Part shown: piece after piece, positions 18,154 through 27,700 of the stretch | How positions within the stretch are numbered: the first letter of the stretch is position 1 | Layout of the letters: each line of letters starts with the position of its first letter | Origin: Burkholderia sp. BCC1644 | Lineage (GTDB): Bacteria > Pseudomonadota > Gammaproteobacteria > Burkholderiales > Burkholderiaceae | Length of the DNA stretch: 64,000 bases | Assembly: GCF_902833225.1 (NCBI RefSeq) | Contig: NZ_CADFEI010000006.1 | Location: 124,001 to 188,000 of the forward strand | Direction of reading: 5' to 3' | The notes under the pieces: model-generated | Databases searched by the model: none | Seen by the model: the letters and a program-made list of their open reading frames with translations, nothing else | What the model was told of the DNA's origin: nothing | Made by a program: the position numbers and the translations under genes

Positions 18154-18266
18154 ATTTTATTTAGGAAGGCGCGCCCGGGGCCGTTCGCGCGGCATGTGCG
18201 GGCCTGCGGCATGTCGTCGCGGCAAAGCACGCGGCAAGCGATCCGGTTCGCTTGTACCATCGTGCG

Positions 18267-19064
18267 ATGTTCGATCGATACCTCGGCCTGTGGAGCCTCG
18301 TTCCCGACGGCGGCCCGATCCTGACCGCGAACGGCGGCCTGCTGCCCGTCGCCTGGCAAGGCCGGCCGGCGATGCTGAAGGTCGCCACTTGTGACGAAGA
18401 GCGGCGCGGCAACGCACTGATGGCGTGGTGGAACGGGCACGGCGCCGCCCGCGTGTGGCAGCACGACGGCGACGCGATCCTGCTCGAACGCGCGCAGCCG
18501 TCGCCGTCGCTGGCCGTCTTGTCGGCAGCGGGCCACGACGACGACACGATGCACATCGCATGCGATGTCGTCGCACGGCTGCACGCGTATCGTGCGCCGC
18601 AGCCGCCTTCGCAGGTCGTGCCGCTGCACGACTGGTTTCGCGCACTGCTGGCATACGGCGGCCCCGACGGCGTGCTGCGCCGGTCGGCCGCAACGGCGAG
18701 CACGCTGCTGGCAGCGCCGACGCTCGACGAAACCGTCCTCCACGGCGACATCCATCACGACAACATCCTGCATTTCGGCGATCGCGGCTGGCTCGCGATC
18801 GACCCGAAAGCGCTGCGCGGCGAGCGCACGTTCGACTACGCGAACCTGTTCTGCAATCCCGCGCGCGACATTGCGGTCGATCCCGTGCGTTTCGAGCGGC
18901 GCGTCGCGCTCGTGGCCGACGCCGCGCAGCTTGAACGGCAACGGCTGCTGCAATGGATTCTCGCGTGGGCGGGCCTGTCGGCCGTGTGGTCGATGGAAGA
19001 CGGGCTGCCGCCCGATACGTCGCTGGCGGTCGCGCAACTCGCCGCGCGCGCATCCGGCTTGTAG
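18267..19064 (+). CDS. APH(6)-type aminoglycoside phosphotransferase/kinase-like protein
   Basis: A 265-residue kinase-fold protein from ATG 18267. The phosphotransfer loop is HGDIHHDN (159-166), followed by the metal-binding AIDPK (Asp179). An ATP-lysine is in AMLKVA (Lys38). The FDYANLFCNP region and overall length match the aminoglycoside/hydroxyurea kinase family that includes streptomycin 6-phosphotransferase. A chromosomal copy beside a cell-wall gene may have another natural substrate; resistance cannot be claimed from sequence alone. Confidence 0.85.
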   Translation: MFDRYLGLWSLVPDGGPILTANGGLLPVAWQGRPAMLKVATCDEERRGNALMAWWNGHGAARVWQHDGDAILLERAQPSPSLAVLSAAGHDDDTMHIACDVVARLHAYRAPQPPSQVVPLHDWFRALLAYGGPDGVLRRSAATASTLLAAPTLDETVLHGDIHHDNILHFGDRGWLAIDPKALRGERTFDYANLFCNPARDIAVDPVRFERRVALVADAAQLERQRLLQWILAWAGLSAVWSMEDGLPPDTSLAVAQLAARASGL

Positions 19065-19130
19065 GCACGCAACGCACGCGCATCGTCAGGACGCGCCGCA
19101 TGCGCCCGTTCCACCGCCGAGACTTGCAAT

Positions 19131-19373
19131 CACCGGCAGCGCCCTTTCACCTGCGATACGTGCGGGATGCAGCCGCATGAGATGCGCAAACGCGGCTGCA
19201 CGGCGTACAGGGGCATTGAATGCGAGTGCCGGCTCACGCGACCCGGCTCGCGCTCCCGATCACCGGCGATACGTGTGTGATGCAGCAGTATGAGACACGC
19301 AAACGCCCCTGCACGGCGTACAGGGGCATCGAATGCGAGTACCTGCTCACGCACCGCGGCTTGCGCTCCCGAT
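19131..19373. repeat. tandem duplication (about 113-130 bp, two copies) of an aldehyde dehydrogenase gene tail
   Basis: Copy B (19261-19373) contains the last codons of the aldehyde dehydrogenase plus downstream sequence with the hairpin GCCCCTG/CAGGGGC (about 19304-19328). Copy A (19131-19260) repeats it with about 80 percent identity: CACCGG...CGATACGTG...GATGCAGC...ATGAGA...CGCAAACG...GCACGGCGTACAGGGGCAT...GAATGCGAGT...CTCACGC...GCGCTCCCGAT. Copy A therefore holds a second, non-functional tail. An ACTTGCAATCACCGG at 19123-19135 hints at a third, more decayed unit. Confidence 0.75.
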
Positions 19374-20780
19374 CAGGGTCTTGGGTTCCAGATAAGCGCT
19401 GATGCCCCATCGGCCCATTTCCCGCCCGAGCCCCGAATGCTTGAAGCCGCCGAACGGCGCAAGCGGCTCGTGGGCCAGCGTATTGACGAGCACACGGCCG
19501 GAATCGATCTGCAGCGCCACGCGCTCGCAGCGTTCGGGGTCCTTGCCCAGCACCATTGCGCTCAGGCCGTAGCGCGTATCGTTGGCGATGGCGATCGCAT
19601 CGGCGTCGTCTTCGTACGGGATGATGGTCAGCACGGGGCCGAAGATTTCTTCCTGCGCGATCCGCATCCGGTTGTTCGCGCGAGAAAACACCGTGGGCTT
19701 CACGAACCACCCGGCTTGCAGGCCTTCGGGTCGCCCTTCGCCGCCCGCCAGCAGCACCGCGCCCTCTTCCTGCCCGATGCGGATGTAGCTTTGCACCCGT
19801 TCCCATTGCTTCGCGCTGACCATCGGCCCGATGTCGGTACCGGCATCGCGCGGATTGCCGGAGCGCACGCGCGCCACCGCCTGCGTGATCACGTGTTCGA
19901 ATTCCGCGAGCCGATGGTGCGGCACCAGCACGCGCGTACCTGCGATGCATGCCTGGCCGCTGTTCATGAATCCCGCCTGCAGCACGAGCGGCATGATGCT
20001 CGCGAAATCCGCATCGTCGAGCACCACCGTCGGCGACTTGCCGCCGAGTTCCAGCGTCACGCGCTTCATCGTGGCCGCGCCGGCGCTCACCAGATGCTGG
20101 CCCACCGCCGACGAGCCGGTGAACGAAATCTTCGCGACGTCGGGGCTGCGCGAGATCGCATCGCCGACCACGTCGCCGCGCCCGTTGACGATATTGAACA
20201 CCCCCTTGGGCAAGCCCGCCGCATGCAGCGCCTCGGTGATGACCTGCGTCTGCATCGCGCTCATCTCGCTGGGCTTGATGACCGCGGTGCAGCCGGCCGC
20301 CAGCGCAGTAGCCAGCTTGTTGCAGATGAACCCCGCATCGCTGTTCCACGGCGTGATCAGGCCGGCCACGCCGACGGGCGTCATGATCACGCGGGCCGAG
20401 CCGGCCTGCTCCTCGAATGCAAACGTCTCCAGCGCGGCGATGGCCTGCCGGATGGTGTCGGCCGGATAGGTCGCCATCCAGCGGCCGCGCTCGGCCGGCG
20501 CGCCGTATTCGGTCACGACTGCCTCCATCAGGTCGTCTTCCCGCGCGACGACGGCGTCGCGCATGCGCTCGAGCGCGGCGATCCGTTCTGCCCGCGTGGT
20601 GCGCGACCAGCCCGGAAACGCAGCCTTGGCCGCGGCGATCGCCCGCTCGGCATCCTGCGCATCGCCGAGGCGGACCTGCCCGACGACCTGCTCGGTGCTC
20701 GGGTCGTGCAGGTCGAACCATTCCTGGCCGTGCGGCGTCACGAATTCGCCGTTGATGTAGATCTGTTCGATGCGTTGCAT
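19347..20780 (-). CDS. aldehyde dehydrogenase (NAD(P)+-dependent)
   Basis: A 477-residue enzyme oxidising an aldehyde to the acid. Key residues are all present: Asn146 in PWNSD, the cofactor loop FTGSSAVGQ (220-228), the general base Glu244 in LELGGKSP, and nucleophile Cys278 in NSGQACIAGTR. It starts at ATG 20780. The divergent LysR gene, 118 bp away with a dyad between them, is its likely regulator. The substrate is not predictable; the sequence type is close to broad aliphatic/aromatic aldehyde dehydrogenases. Its 3' end is duplicated downstream. Confidence 0.93.
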   Translation of the reverse strand: MQRIEQIYINGEFVTPHGQEWFDLHDPSTEQVVGQVRLGDAQDAERAIAAAKAAFPGWSRTTRAERIAALERMRDAVVAREDDLMEAVVTEYGAPAERGRWMATYPADTIRQAIAALETFAFEEQAGSARVIMTPVGVAGLITPWNSDAGFICNKLATALAAGCTAVIKPSEMSAMQTQVITEALHAAGLPKGVFNIVNGRGDVVGDAISRSPDVAKISFTGSSAVGQHLVSAGAATMKRVTLELGGKSPTVVLDDADFASIMPLVLQAGFMNSGQACIAGTRVLVPHHRLAEFEHVITQAVARVRSGNPRDAGTDIGPMVSAKQWERVQSYIRIGQEEGAVLLAGGEGRPEGLQAGWFVKPTVFSRANNRMRIAQEEIFGPVLTIIPYEDDADAIAIANDTRYGLSAMVLGKDPERCERVALQIDSGRVLVNTLAHEPLAPFGGFKHSGLGREMGRWGISAYLEPKTLIGSASRGA

Positions 20781-20849
20781 GGTGCGTACTCCTGTGTGCG
20801 TATCCGACAAGCCGTCATGACACGCAGTCTAGGAATACATTACTGTTCT

Positions 20850-20865
20850 GATAAGCCGCCTTATC
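20850..20865. promoter_or_regulatory. dyad between aldehyde dehydrogenase and divergent LysR gene
   Basis: GATAAG-N4-CTTATC, a perfect 6-bp-arm inverted repeat midway between the two divergent start codons, a typical position for a LysR recognition site. Confidence 0.55.
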
Positions 20866-20898
20866 GCTGATGACTCATCCCGAAAATCAGGACAATCA

Positions 20899-21825
20899 AT
20901 GCACCGCACCGGAATGACCGAGCTGGAAGTGGTCCTGGCCGTCGCGCGCCGCGCAAGCTTTCGCGGCGCGGCGCTGGAGCTGGGCATGTCGACGACGGCG
21001 GTGAGCAGCGCCGTGGCCGGACTGGAAGCGCGCCTGAAGGTGCGCCTCTTCAACCGCTCGACACGCAGCGTGTCACTGACCGATGCGGGCCAGCGCTACG
21101 TGGATCGCATCGCGCCCGCGCTTGCCGAGATCAGGAGCGCCGGCGAGGAAGCCGCCACCGGGCCCGACACGCCGAGCGGCACGCTGCGCATCAACGCGCC
21201 ACAGGGGGCCGCGCATCTGTTGCTGGGGCCGCTGTTCCATCCGTACGCGCAGCGCTACCCCGACGTTCGCATCGACATCGTGAGCGAGTCGCGCCTGATC
21301 GACATCGTCGCCGAGGGGTTCGACGCCGGCATCCGCCTGGCCGAAGCCGTGCCGCAGGACATGATCGCCGTGGCGCTGTCGCGCGATATCCGCATGCTGG
21401 TGGTCGCAACGCCCGAGTACCTGAAGCGCCACGGCACGCCGCGCCATCCGCGCGACCTGCTCGAGCACCAGAGCATCGGCATGCGCATGGCCCACGGCGG
21501 CATCTACCACTGGGAGCTTGAACGCCACGGACAGAAGCTGCAGATGGACCTGCCCGTGCGGTTTGTGCTCAACGAAATGGCGGCGATCAAGCAGGCGACC
21601 CTGTTCGGGCTCGGTATCGGCTTCATCTCCGAATGGTTCATCGAGGAAGAACTGGAGAGCGGCGCGCTGGTGCCGGTGCTCGAGCCGTGGTGCCCGTCGT
21701 TCGGCGGGCTGCGGCTCTACTATTCGGGCCATCGCTTCGTGCCCGCGCGGTTGCGCGCGCTGATCGACCTGGCGCATGAGCTGCGCCTGACCGCTGCACC
21801 GTTGCGCGACGGGCACAAGGGATGA
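20899..21825 (+). CDS. LysR-family regulator, likely of the divergent aldehyde dehydrogenase
   Basis: A 308-residue LTTR. The DNA-binding domain spans residues about 6-65 ([58 protein letters not shown]). The effector domain shows [25 protein letters not shown], the pattern of the CrgA/AaeR/DhcR-like branch. Transcribed away from the dehydrogenase gene. The ligand may be that enzyme's substrate or product. Confidence 0.92.
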   Translation: MHRTGMTELEVVLAVARRASFRGAALELGMSTTAVSSAVAGLEARLKVRLFNRSTRSVSLTDAGQRYVDRIAPALAEIRSAGEEAATGPDTPSGTLRINAPQGAAHLLLGPLFHPYAQRYPDVRIDIVSESRLIDIVAEGFDAGIRLAEAVPQDMIAVALSRDIRMLVVATPEYLKRHGTPRHPRDLLEHQSIGMRMAHGGIYHWELERHGQKLQMDLPVRFVLNEMAAIKQATLFGLGIGFISEWFIEEELESGALVPVLEPWCPSFGGLRLYYSGHRFVPARLRALIDLAHELRLTAAPLRDGHKG

Positions 21826-21925
21826 CGCACGGGGTGGCGCGCGCCACCGTTCGGGCGACGGCACGGTTACGGCGTTGCCATCGACATGCGCGTCCCGGCG
21901 CGGCGTACAACCGCCGCCCATGAAA

Positions 21926-21955
21926 AAAGCCCGCCGGCATGCACCGGCGGGCTTT
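21926..21955. terminator. bidirectional terminator between LysR and allE
   Basis: A 12-bp perfect stem AAAGCCCGCCGG/CCGGCGGGCTTT with a 6-base loop, preceded by an A run and ending in T, suitable for both convergent genes. Confidence 0.85.
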
Positions 21956-21979
21956 CACATTCGACCGCGGACGCAGCGC

Positions 21980-22816
21980 TTAGCGCGCCGGGTTCAGCGT
22001 CAGGTTCATGTGACGGTTCACGTCTTTGTACAGCAGGTAGCGGAAGCGGCCAGGGCCACCCGAATAGCATGCCTGCGGGCAGAACGCGCGCAGCCACATG
22101 AAATCGCCCGCTTCGACCTCGACCCAGTCCTGGTTCAGGCGATAGACGGCCTTGCCTTCCAGCACGTACAGGCCGTGCTCCATCACGTGCGTTTCCGCGA
22201 ACGGAATCACGCCGCCCGGCTCGAACGTCACGATGTTCACGTGCATGTCGTGACGCATGTCGCTCATGTCGACGAAGCGCGTCGTCACCCATGCGCCGTT
22301 GGTGCCCGGCATCGGGATCGGCTCGACGTCCTGCTCGTTGGTCACGAACGCTTCCGGCAGCGGAATGCCGTCGACGACCTGGTAATGCTTGCGCACCCAG
22401 TGGAAGCGCACGGCAGCATCGCTCACGTTGTGCAGCGTCCAGTCCGCGCCCGGCGGAATGAACGCGTAGCCGCCCGGCTTCAGCGTGTGCTTCGTGCCTT
22501 GCAGCGTCAGCTCGGCTTCGCCTTCGACGACGAACAGCACGGCTTCGGCGTTCTTGTCCTGCTCGGGCTTGTCGCTGCCGCCGCCCGGATTCACTTCGAC
22601 GATGTACTGCGAGAAGGTTTCGGCGAAACCCGACAGCGGGCGGGCGATCACCCACAGGCGCGTGTTCGTCCAGAACGGCAGCCAGCTCGTGACGATGTCG
22701 CGCATCACACCCTTCGGGATCACCGCGTACGCCTCGGTGAACATCGCGCGATCGGTCAGCAGATCCGTCTGCGGCGGGTGGCCGCCATGCGGCGCGTAAT
22801 ACGTTGTCTTAGACAT
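21980..22816 (-). CDS. allE: (S)-ureidoglycine aminohydrolase
   Basis: A 278-residue bicupin from ATG 22816. AllE converts (S)-ureidoglycine to (S)-ureidoglycolate with ammonia release in purine/allantoin breakdown. The N-terminal cupin carries FVVEGEAELTLQG and PGGYAFIPPGADW. The C-terminal cupin has the metal site FEPGGVIPFAETHVMEHGLYVLEGKAVYRLN (Glu, His, His and a later Gln). No other allantoin genes are in the window. Confidence 0.92.
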   Translation of the reverse strand: MSKTTYYAPHGGHPPQTDLLTDRAMFTEAYAVIPKGVMRDIVTSWLPFWTNTRLWVIARPLSGFAETFSQYIVEVNPGGGSDKPEQDKNAEAVLFVVEGEAELTLQGTKHTLKPGGYAFIPPGADWTLHNVSDAAVRFHWVRKHYQVVDGIPLPEAFVTNEQDVEPIPMPGTNGAWVTTRFVDMSDMRHDMHVNIVTFEPGGVIPFAETHVMEHGLYVLEGKAVYRLNQDWVEVEAGDFMWLRAFCPQACYSGGPGRFRYLLYKDVNRHMNLTLNPAR

Positions 22817-23575
22817 ATTGCATCCAGGCAATGGGTTGGTCCGGCCCCTGGCGCAAACGGCATCGGGCGGTTCGCACGCGCGTGGGGCACGCATGCGGCG
22901 GCGGGACATCGTTGCCGGGGTGGCTTGAAAGCGCATGCGCCTTCGTTCGGTCGGCCAGGCTTCGCGTCGGGTCCGTCCGGTTCATCGGACGCGGCGGCCC
23001 AGGTTGTTGGGTCCGGTGGCCGGGCCGCGGCGCTCGCGATCATGCGGCGAGGCGCGGCCGGCGGCACGTTCGACTCCGTACGCGGGCATCGTTGACGATA
23101 GCGAAGTCGATCGAGATCGACCAATTAAATGTTGCGATGATATCCATTCGATTTCCCACTACCTGCCGGCGCCCGCGATGCGCGGCGAAGGGGCGTTACG
23201 AGGCGCGCTGGCTATCAGGGAAATCCTGACGGCCGCGCTGGGGCCGCGACCCATCCGGCCGTGCGAATCGAGAGGGAAGCGACGGGGTCGTCAGGCCGGA
23301 ACGGACGGATGAACGATTCGTGATGACGCACGCGGATTCTGCCCGGGCGCGTTCATACGCGGCAGGTCAGGTCGTCGAGCAATGGGGAAGCGCTGCGGGA
23401 GGGTGATTGCCGGCCCGTCGATCGGGCGGATGGCAGCGGCTGATGAAGCCGGGAGGGATCGCCGGTGAGGCCGGCGATGACGGCCCGGCAGGCCGCCGGG
23501 CCGAATCTCGCGTCGGGTGCCGACGCCGTCGGCGCGCCGGTGCGCATGTCGCGCACCGTGCTGCGCCCGCGGCGA
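22817..23575. other. 759-bp stretch without a supported gene
   Basis: Open frames here overlap each other in several phases, lack ribosome sites and have no family resemblance. The only AT-richer patch (about 23095-23165, with AATTAAATG) could hold promoter elements. I see no RNA gene or clear repeat. Confidence 0.6.
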
Positions 23576-24013
23576 TCAGTCCCAGTCGCGGTGATGACGA
23601 TGCTTGCGGTGACGATAGCCGCGGTCGCCGTGATCGCGCTCGTACGAGCTGCGCGACATGTTGCCGCCGAGTGCCGCGCCGGCGCCGCCGCCGACGGCCG
23701 CGCCCAGCAGGCCGCCCGTGCGGCCGCCCATCGCGTTGCCCGCCGCGGTACCTGCACCGCCGCCGAGTGCGCCGCCGATGATCGCACCGGTGCGCTCGCG
23801 ACGATTCGACGTCACCGCGCCGCCGGCGCCGCCGCCGATCGCGCCGCCGATCACCGAGCCGGTGCTGCCGCCGACTGCACCACCGACTGCTGCGCCGGCA
23901 ACCCCGCCGAGCGCGCCGCCAAGTGCGTTGTTCAGGTCACCGGCCAGTGCCGGCAACGACGTCGCGCCGGTCAGCACGGCGACGACGAGAGTGGGGGCGA
24001 TTTTCTTCCACAT
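23576..24013 (-). CDS. glycine-zipper secreted/membrane protein
   Basis: A 145-residue protein. The signal peptide MWKKIAPTLVVAVLTGATSLPALAG is followed by a long run of GxxxG-type glycine-zipper helices (residues about 28-118: GGALGGVAGAAVGGAVGG and similar). It ends in a basic, histidine-rich tail (YRHRKHRHHRDWD). Such proteins sit in the envelope, often in the outer membrane, with structural or stress roles. The His-rich tail could bind metal. It stands alone. Confidence 0.8.
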   Translation of the reverse strand: MWKKIAPTLVVAVLTGATSLPALAGDLNNALGGALGGVAGAAVGGAVGGSTGSVIGGAIGGGAGGAVTSNRRERTGAIIGGALGGGAGTAAGNAMGGRTGGLLGAAVGGGAGAALGGNMSRSSYERDHGDRGYRHRKHRHHRDWD

Positions 24014-24391
24014 TCCCGTATTCTTCCTTGTTCACGATCTGGTTATTGAAGGTCCGCTCGGTACGACGATCTGAATCGATCGACATCCGGTCAGGCATTG
24101 TGCCGAACCGCGGACCAATTCATTTCAATGAGCTTGCGGCGAAGAATAGCACCGGTCCCGCCCCCTTGCCGTGGACATTCTGGTAACAAGTTGTTTACGA
24201 ATACAGGATGTCGGACGGGCACCCCGAAATCGCCTGAAACCCGCGCCGGCATTGACTCCGGCAAGGGGCCGGACCCGTGCGGCGACAGTCCCGCCATGCG
24301 CGGCGTCGCGCGTTCGAGACACACGTGGCAACACATCGGGCACGCGTCGCAAGCGTGCGCCCCGGGCGGCGATCAGGGAGAGATGACGGGG
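24014..24391. other. intergenic region between the glycine-zipper and ICMT-like genes
   Basis: 378 bp with the likely promoter of the glycine-zipper gene on its left (AT-richer 24014-24065 and 24110-24215) and no convincing reading frame or RNA structure elsewhere. Confidence 0.55.
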
Positions 24392-25051
24392 TCAGTACAC
24401 GCCGGGCAGCAACCGCCAGGTCCGCGCGCAATAGGCATCGTATTCGGCGCCGAATTGCGCACGCAGCAGCGCCTCCTCCGAGCGGATGCGCGCGACGAGC
24501 GGCACCAGCGTCAGCACGACCAGCAGCACGCCGACGCCCGAGCGAAACGCGAGCGCCCAGCCGACCGAATTGACGAGCAGGCCGAGGTAGCTCGGATTGC
24601 GGATGTGGCGGTAGATGCCGTCGGTCACGAGCGTATGACCCGGCTGGATCGCGACGAGCCCGCTGAAGCGCTTGCCGAGCACGAACACGGGCCAGATCCG
24701 CAGCGCGCCGCCCGCGATGAACAGCACGACGCCGATCCAGCGCACCGTGTCGCCGCCGAAGGTCCAGACCTCCAGCCGGTCGGTCAGCGCCGGCAGGTAC
24801 GCGAGCAGGAACCCGCTCACCGCGAATGCGGCGAGCACCCAGCGGTTGTCGCGATTCTCGCGCTCGCCGCTGCTCAGGTTGCCTTCGGTGAACAGCGCGG
24901 CGACGGCCATCACGAGCGTCGCGATCACGACGACGGTCAGCGGGGGATGCGAGAAGAACGCGTTGAACCCGCCGCTGCCGAGCACGGCGAGCCCGAGATA
25001 GACGAGCGTGGAGACGCCCGACAGGACGGCGACCTTGCGGGTGACGGTCAT
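24392..25051 (-). CDS. isoprenylcysteine carboxyl methyltransferase-like membrane methyltransferase
   Basis: A 219-residue polytopic protein (five helices) from ATG 25051. The family signature is in the C-terminal third: VTDGIYRHIRNPSYLGLLVNSVGWALAF, then RIRSEEALLRAQFGAEYDAYCARTWRLLPGVY, matching the ICMT/PEMT S-adenosylmethionine-binding motif (RHPxY then E-E-LxxxFGxxYxxYxxxxxRxLP). Bacteria do not prenylate proteins in the eukaryotic way, so the substrate is probably a lipid or small molecule. Confidence 0.85.
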   Translation of the reverse strand: MTVTRKVAVLSGVSTLVYLGLAVLGSGGFNAFFSHPPLTVVVIATLVMAVAALFTEGNLSSGERENRDNRWVLAAFAVSGFLLAYLPALTDRLEVWTFGGDTVRWIGVVLFIAGGALRIWPVFVLGKRFSGLVAIQPGHTLVTDGIYRHIRNPSYLGLLVNSVGWALAFRSGVGVLLVVLTLVPLVARIRSEEALLRAQFGAEYDAYCARTWRLLPGVY

Positions 25052-25207
25052 GACGGCCTCGCGGGGATGCGCTTTCCTGTGAAGTATAGGAAGTGCGCGC
25101 ACGAAGTGCCGTGCGCGGCCGTCATGCGGCGCGCGAATCCGTACGAATCCTCCGGCGCAAGGCGGCGAACCGGGCCGGTGCGGCCAAGGCTCGCGCGCGA
25201 TGCCGGA

Positions 25208-25372
25208 TCAGCGGATGCGGAAGTTGCCGCCGATCCCGACGCTGACGGGCGGCGCGTAATACGCAGGCGCATAGCCGTAGTAGCCCGGCGCGGGCGCGTA
25301 GCCGTACGGCGGCGCGATGTAGCAGCCGGACAGGCCGCCGATCAGGGCAAGCGTGATGAGAAGTCTGGTCAT
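25208..25372 (-). CDS. small Tyr/Pro-rich lipoprotein
   Basis: A 54-residue precursor from ATG 25372. The signal peptide MTRLLITLALIGGLSGC has a lipobox LSGC (Cys17). The mature part YIAPPYGYAPAPGYYGYAPAYYAPPVSVGIGGNFRIR is almost all Tyr, Ala, Pro and Gly. Small envelope lipoproteins of this kind are common in Burkholderia; the role is unknown. A ribosome site is weak. Confidence 0.65.
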   Translation of the reverse strand: MTRLLITLALIGGLSGCYIAPPYGYAPAPGYYGYAPAYYAPPVSVGIGGNFRIR

Positions 25373-25625
25373 GGCTCGATTCCCGGCGCGAAAGACGGAT
25401 GGCACCTCGCGAAAGCCGCACCGCCGCAACTGGCGGCGGCCGGCACGAAGAGGCAATCCGCCCTTCCTGTCGCTCGATGATGCAATGCGCGGAGTCTAGC
25501 GCCGGGCCTGGCCGGCCGAGTTTCGCCAGCGGTTACACGTGTTACCTCGCGTGACCGCTGAAACAACCGGGGGCGGCGCGGCGTCCGGCCGGCGGGCCAT
25601 TGCCGTGCCGCGTGCAATCGACCCG

Positions 25626-26045
25626 TTACACGAAACGCGCACGAATGCGCTGCGCGAGCGTTTCGAGCGTCGCCGCGTCGGCGATCTCGCGCGCGTGCAT
25701 CCGCAACTCGGCGCCTTCCCAGCGCGGGATCACGTGGAAATGCACGTGCGCGACCGTCTGGCCGGCCGCCGCGCCGTTGAACTGGCCGATGAACACGCCG
25801 TCCGGCTCGAGCGCCGCGCGCACCGCCGCCGCGACGCGCTGCGTCATGCGGATGCCGGCCGCGGCCGCGTCGCCGGACAGCTCGAAGATCTGCGCGGCCG
25901 GCTCCTTCGGGATCACGAGCACGTGACCGTCGGCCTGCGGCATCAGATCCATGATCGCGAGCGTCGCGTCGTCTTCCGCGACCTTCACGCAAGGCAGTTC
26001 GCCGCGCAGGATCCTGGCGAACGGGTTGTTGTTGTCATAGGACAT
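25626..26045 (-). CDS. HIT-family nucleotide hydrolase/transferase
   Basis: A 139-residue protein with the histidine triad HVHFHV at 100-105. This is the nucleotide-binding and nucleophile site of HINT/Fhit-like enzymes that cleave adenosine phosphoramidates or dinucleotides. N-terminal NPFARILRGELPCVKVAEDD and GHVLVIPKEP also match. Stand-alone gene with an AT-richer promoter region to its right. Confidence 0.93.
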   Translation of the reverse strand: MSYDNNNPFARILRGELPCVKVAEDDATLAIMDLMPQADGHVLVIPKEPAAQIFELSGDAAAAGIRMTQRVAAAVRAALEPDGVFIGQFNGAAAGQTVAHVHFHVIPRWEGAELRMHAREIADAATLETLAQRIRARFV

Positions 26046-26334
26046 GGCGTTTTCCGATATCGGTTGGACAGTGGGACCGGGAGTGCAATGCCGGACGATT
26101 ATCGACCGATGGCGGGCCGGATTTCAACTTGTCAGGCCGTGGCGTCAACGCAGCGAACAATCGACGACGACGCGCGCGCAACGTGTGTCGCCGAATGGAA
26201 TATCCGGCCGGCGCCATCCGTTTATTTCGAGTGCGGTTTCGCTCGGCAAGCGCGCGCAACCGCACCGGACACCCGTCGGCTGCGCAGGCCGGCAGCCGGG
26301 ATGACTGCTCGCGATCATCAACCGGAGACATGCC

Positions 26335-27507
26335 ATGGACCCTCTCCCTTCCTGTCGTTCGCCCGCCCCGACCGACTTCACCGCTCATCGGCCAAGCGTC
26401 GCGCGTGCCTGTCGCACGATGGCGCGCACGCTATGCCGCGCGGCTTGCGGCGCCGGACTCGTCGCGTTGTCGTCGGCTTTCGCATGGGCCGGCGGCAACG
26501 ACGTCATCCTGCCGATTTCGTCGGTCACCGCGTCGACCGTGCCCGCCAACGGCGACGTCAATCCGTACGGCATCGCGTTCGTGCCGCGCGGCGTGCCGTC
26601 GTGGAGCACGCTGAAACCGGGTGACGTCGTCGTGTCCAACTTCAACTCGGCGTCGAACGCGCAAGGCACCGGCACGACGATCGTGAAGCTGTCGCCCGGC
26701 CATACGCCGGCGACGTTCTTCCAGGGCAGCAATGTCGGTCTGACGACCGCGCTCGCGGTGCTGCGCAGCGGCTTCGTGCTGGTCGGCAACGTCCCGGCGC
26801 CGGACGGCAAGACCGTGGTCCCCCCGGGCTCGCTGCTCGTCATCAATCCGCAAGGCGGCCTCGTCACGCAACTGGTCAGCGCCACGCTGCTCGACGGGCC
26901 GTGGGACATGACCGTGATCGATCGCGGCCAGCGCGTCACCGCATTCGTGTCGAACGTGCTGAACGGGACGGTCGCGCGGATCGAGCTGGCGATCGGCAGC
27001 GACGGCGTCACGATGCTGCCGGGCTCGCGCATCATCGCGTCGGGCTACGTGAACCGGACCGATCCCAGCGCGCTCGTCGTCGGCCCGACCGGTCTCGCGT
27101 ACGACCCGAACAGCGACGTGCTGTATGTCGCCTCCACCGGCGACAACGCGGTATTCGCGATCCAGAACGCCGCGTCGACCAACCGTAACGGCGGCGTCGG
27201 ACGGATGATCTACTTCGACGCGGCACACCTGCACGGGCCGCTCGCGCTGGCGCTCGCGCCGAACGGCCATCTCGTGACCGCCAACGGCGACGCGGTCAAT
27301 CCCGACCCGCTGCAGCCGAGCGAGATCGTCGAATTCACGGTGGACGGCCGCTTCATCGCGCAAATGCAGGTCGATACCGCGCCGGGGTCGGCATTCGGCC
27401 TGGCGTTCGGGCAAAGCAGCAAAGGCCAGCCGCAGTTCGCGGCCGTCGACGACAACACGAATACCGCGACGGTCTGGACCCTGCGACCGGACAGCAACAT
27501 GCAATGA
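26335..27507 (+). CDS. secreted beta-propeller (NHL/SMP-30-like) protein
   Basis: A 390-residue exported protein; ATG 26335 has GGAGA upstream. The signal region ends near FAWAGG (residue about 53); an internal ATG at 26419 would give a more normal signal length, so the first 28 residues may not be translated. The mature part has repeated blades such as NPYGIAFVPRG, GLAYDPNSDVLYVASTGDNAVFAIQ, GPLALALAPNGHLVTANGDA, as in NHL and gluconolactonase-type propellers. No catalytic metal site is evident. The function is probably binding or surface-related. Confidence 0.75.
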   Translation: MDPLPSCRSPAPTDFTAHRPSVARACRTMARTLCRAACGAGLVALSSAFAWAGGNDVILPISSVTASTVPANGDVNPYGIAFVPRGVPSWSTLKPGDVVVSNFNSASNAQGTGTTIVKLSPGHTPATFFQGSNVGLTTALAVLRSGFVLVGNVPAPDGKTVVPPGSLLVINPQGGLVTQLVSATLLDGPWDMTVIDRGQRVTAFVSNVLNGTVARIELAIGSDGVTMLPGSRIIASGYVNRTDPSALVVGPTGLAYDPNSDVLYVASTGDNAVFAIQNAASTNRNGGVGRMIYFDAAHLHGPLALALAPNGHLVTANGDAVNPDPLQPSEIVEFTVDGRFIAQMQVDTAPGSAFGLAFGQSSKGQPQFAAVDDNTNTATVWTLRPDSNMQ

Positions 27508-27518
27508 CACGTCGCCGG

Positions 27519-27540
27519 AACGGGCCGCACGCGGCCCGTT
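27519..27540 (+). terminator. hairpin after the beta-propeller gene
   Basis: A 9-bp perfect stem AACGGGCCG/CGGCCCGTT with a 4-base loop, 12 bp after the stop codon. There is no T run, so termination efficiency is uncertain. Confidence 0.5.
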
Positions 27541-27700
27541 CGCCCCTCCGCGACCGACACAACCGGGTCGCACACGCCGGGCACCATGCGCACGATTGAC
27601 ACGGCCCGGCGTCGCCCGCCCCCGCGATTGCCACCGCTTGCCCGAACCTGCGACACTGCCGGTTCCTGGCCTGCCTGCAGACAACCGAGGACGCTCGCGC

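Noticed and set aside
15872..18394. 840-codon plus-strand frame opposite the PBP gene
   Set aside because: Extremely Arg-rich with no motif, while the minus strand has all transglycosylase and transpeptidase motifs.
22831..23312. Overlapping frames between allE and the glycine-zipper gene
   Set aside because: Mutually overlapping in three phases, no ribosome site, no recognisable residues pattern.
24098..25480. 460-codon plus-strand frame opposite the ICMT-like gene
   Set aside because: Asp/Arg/His-rich shadow sequence; the minus strand shows the methyltransferase motif.
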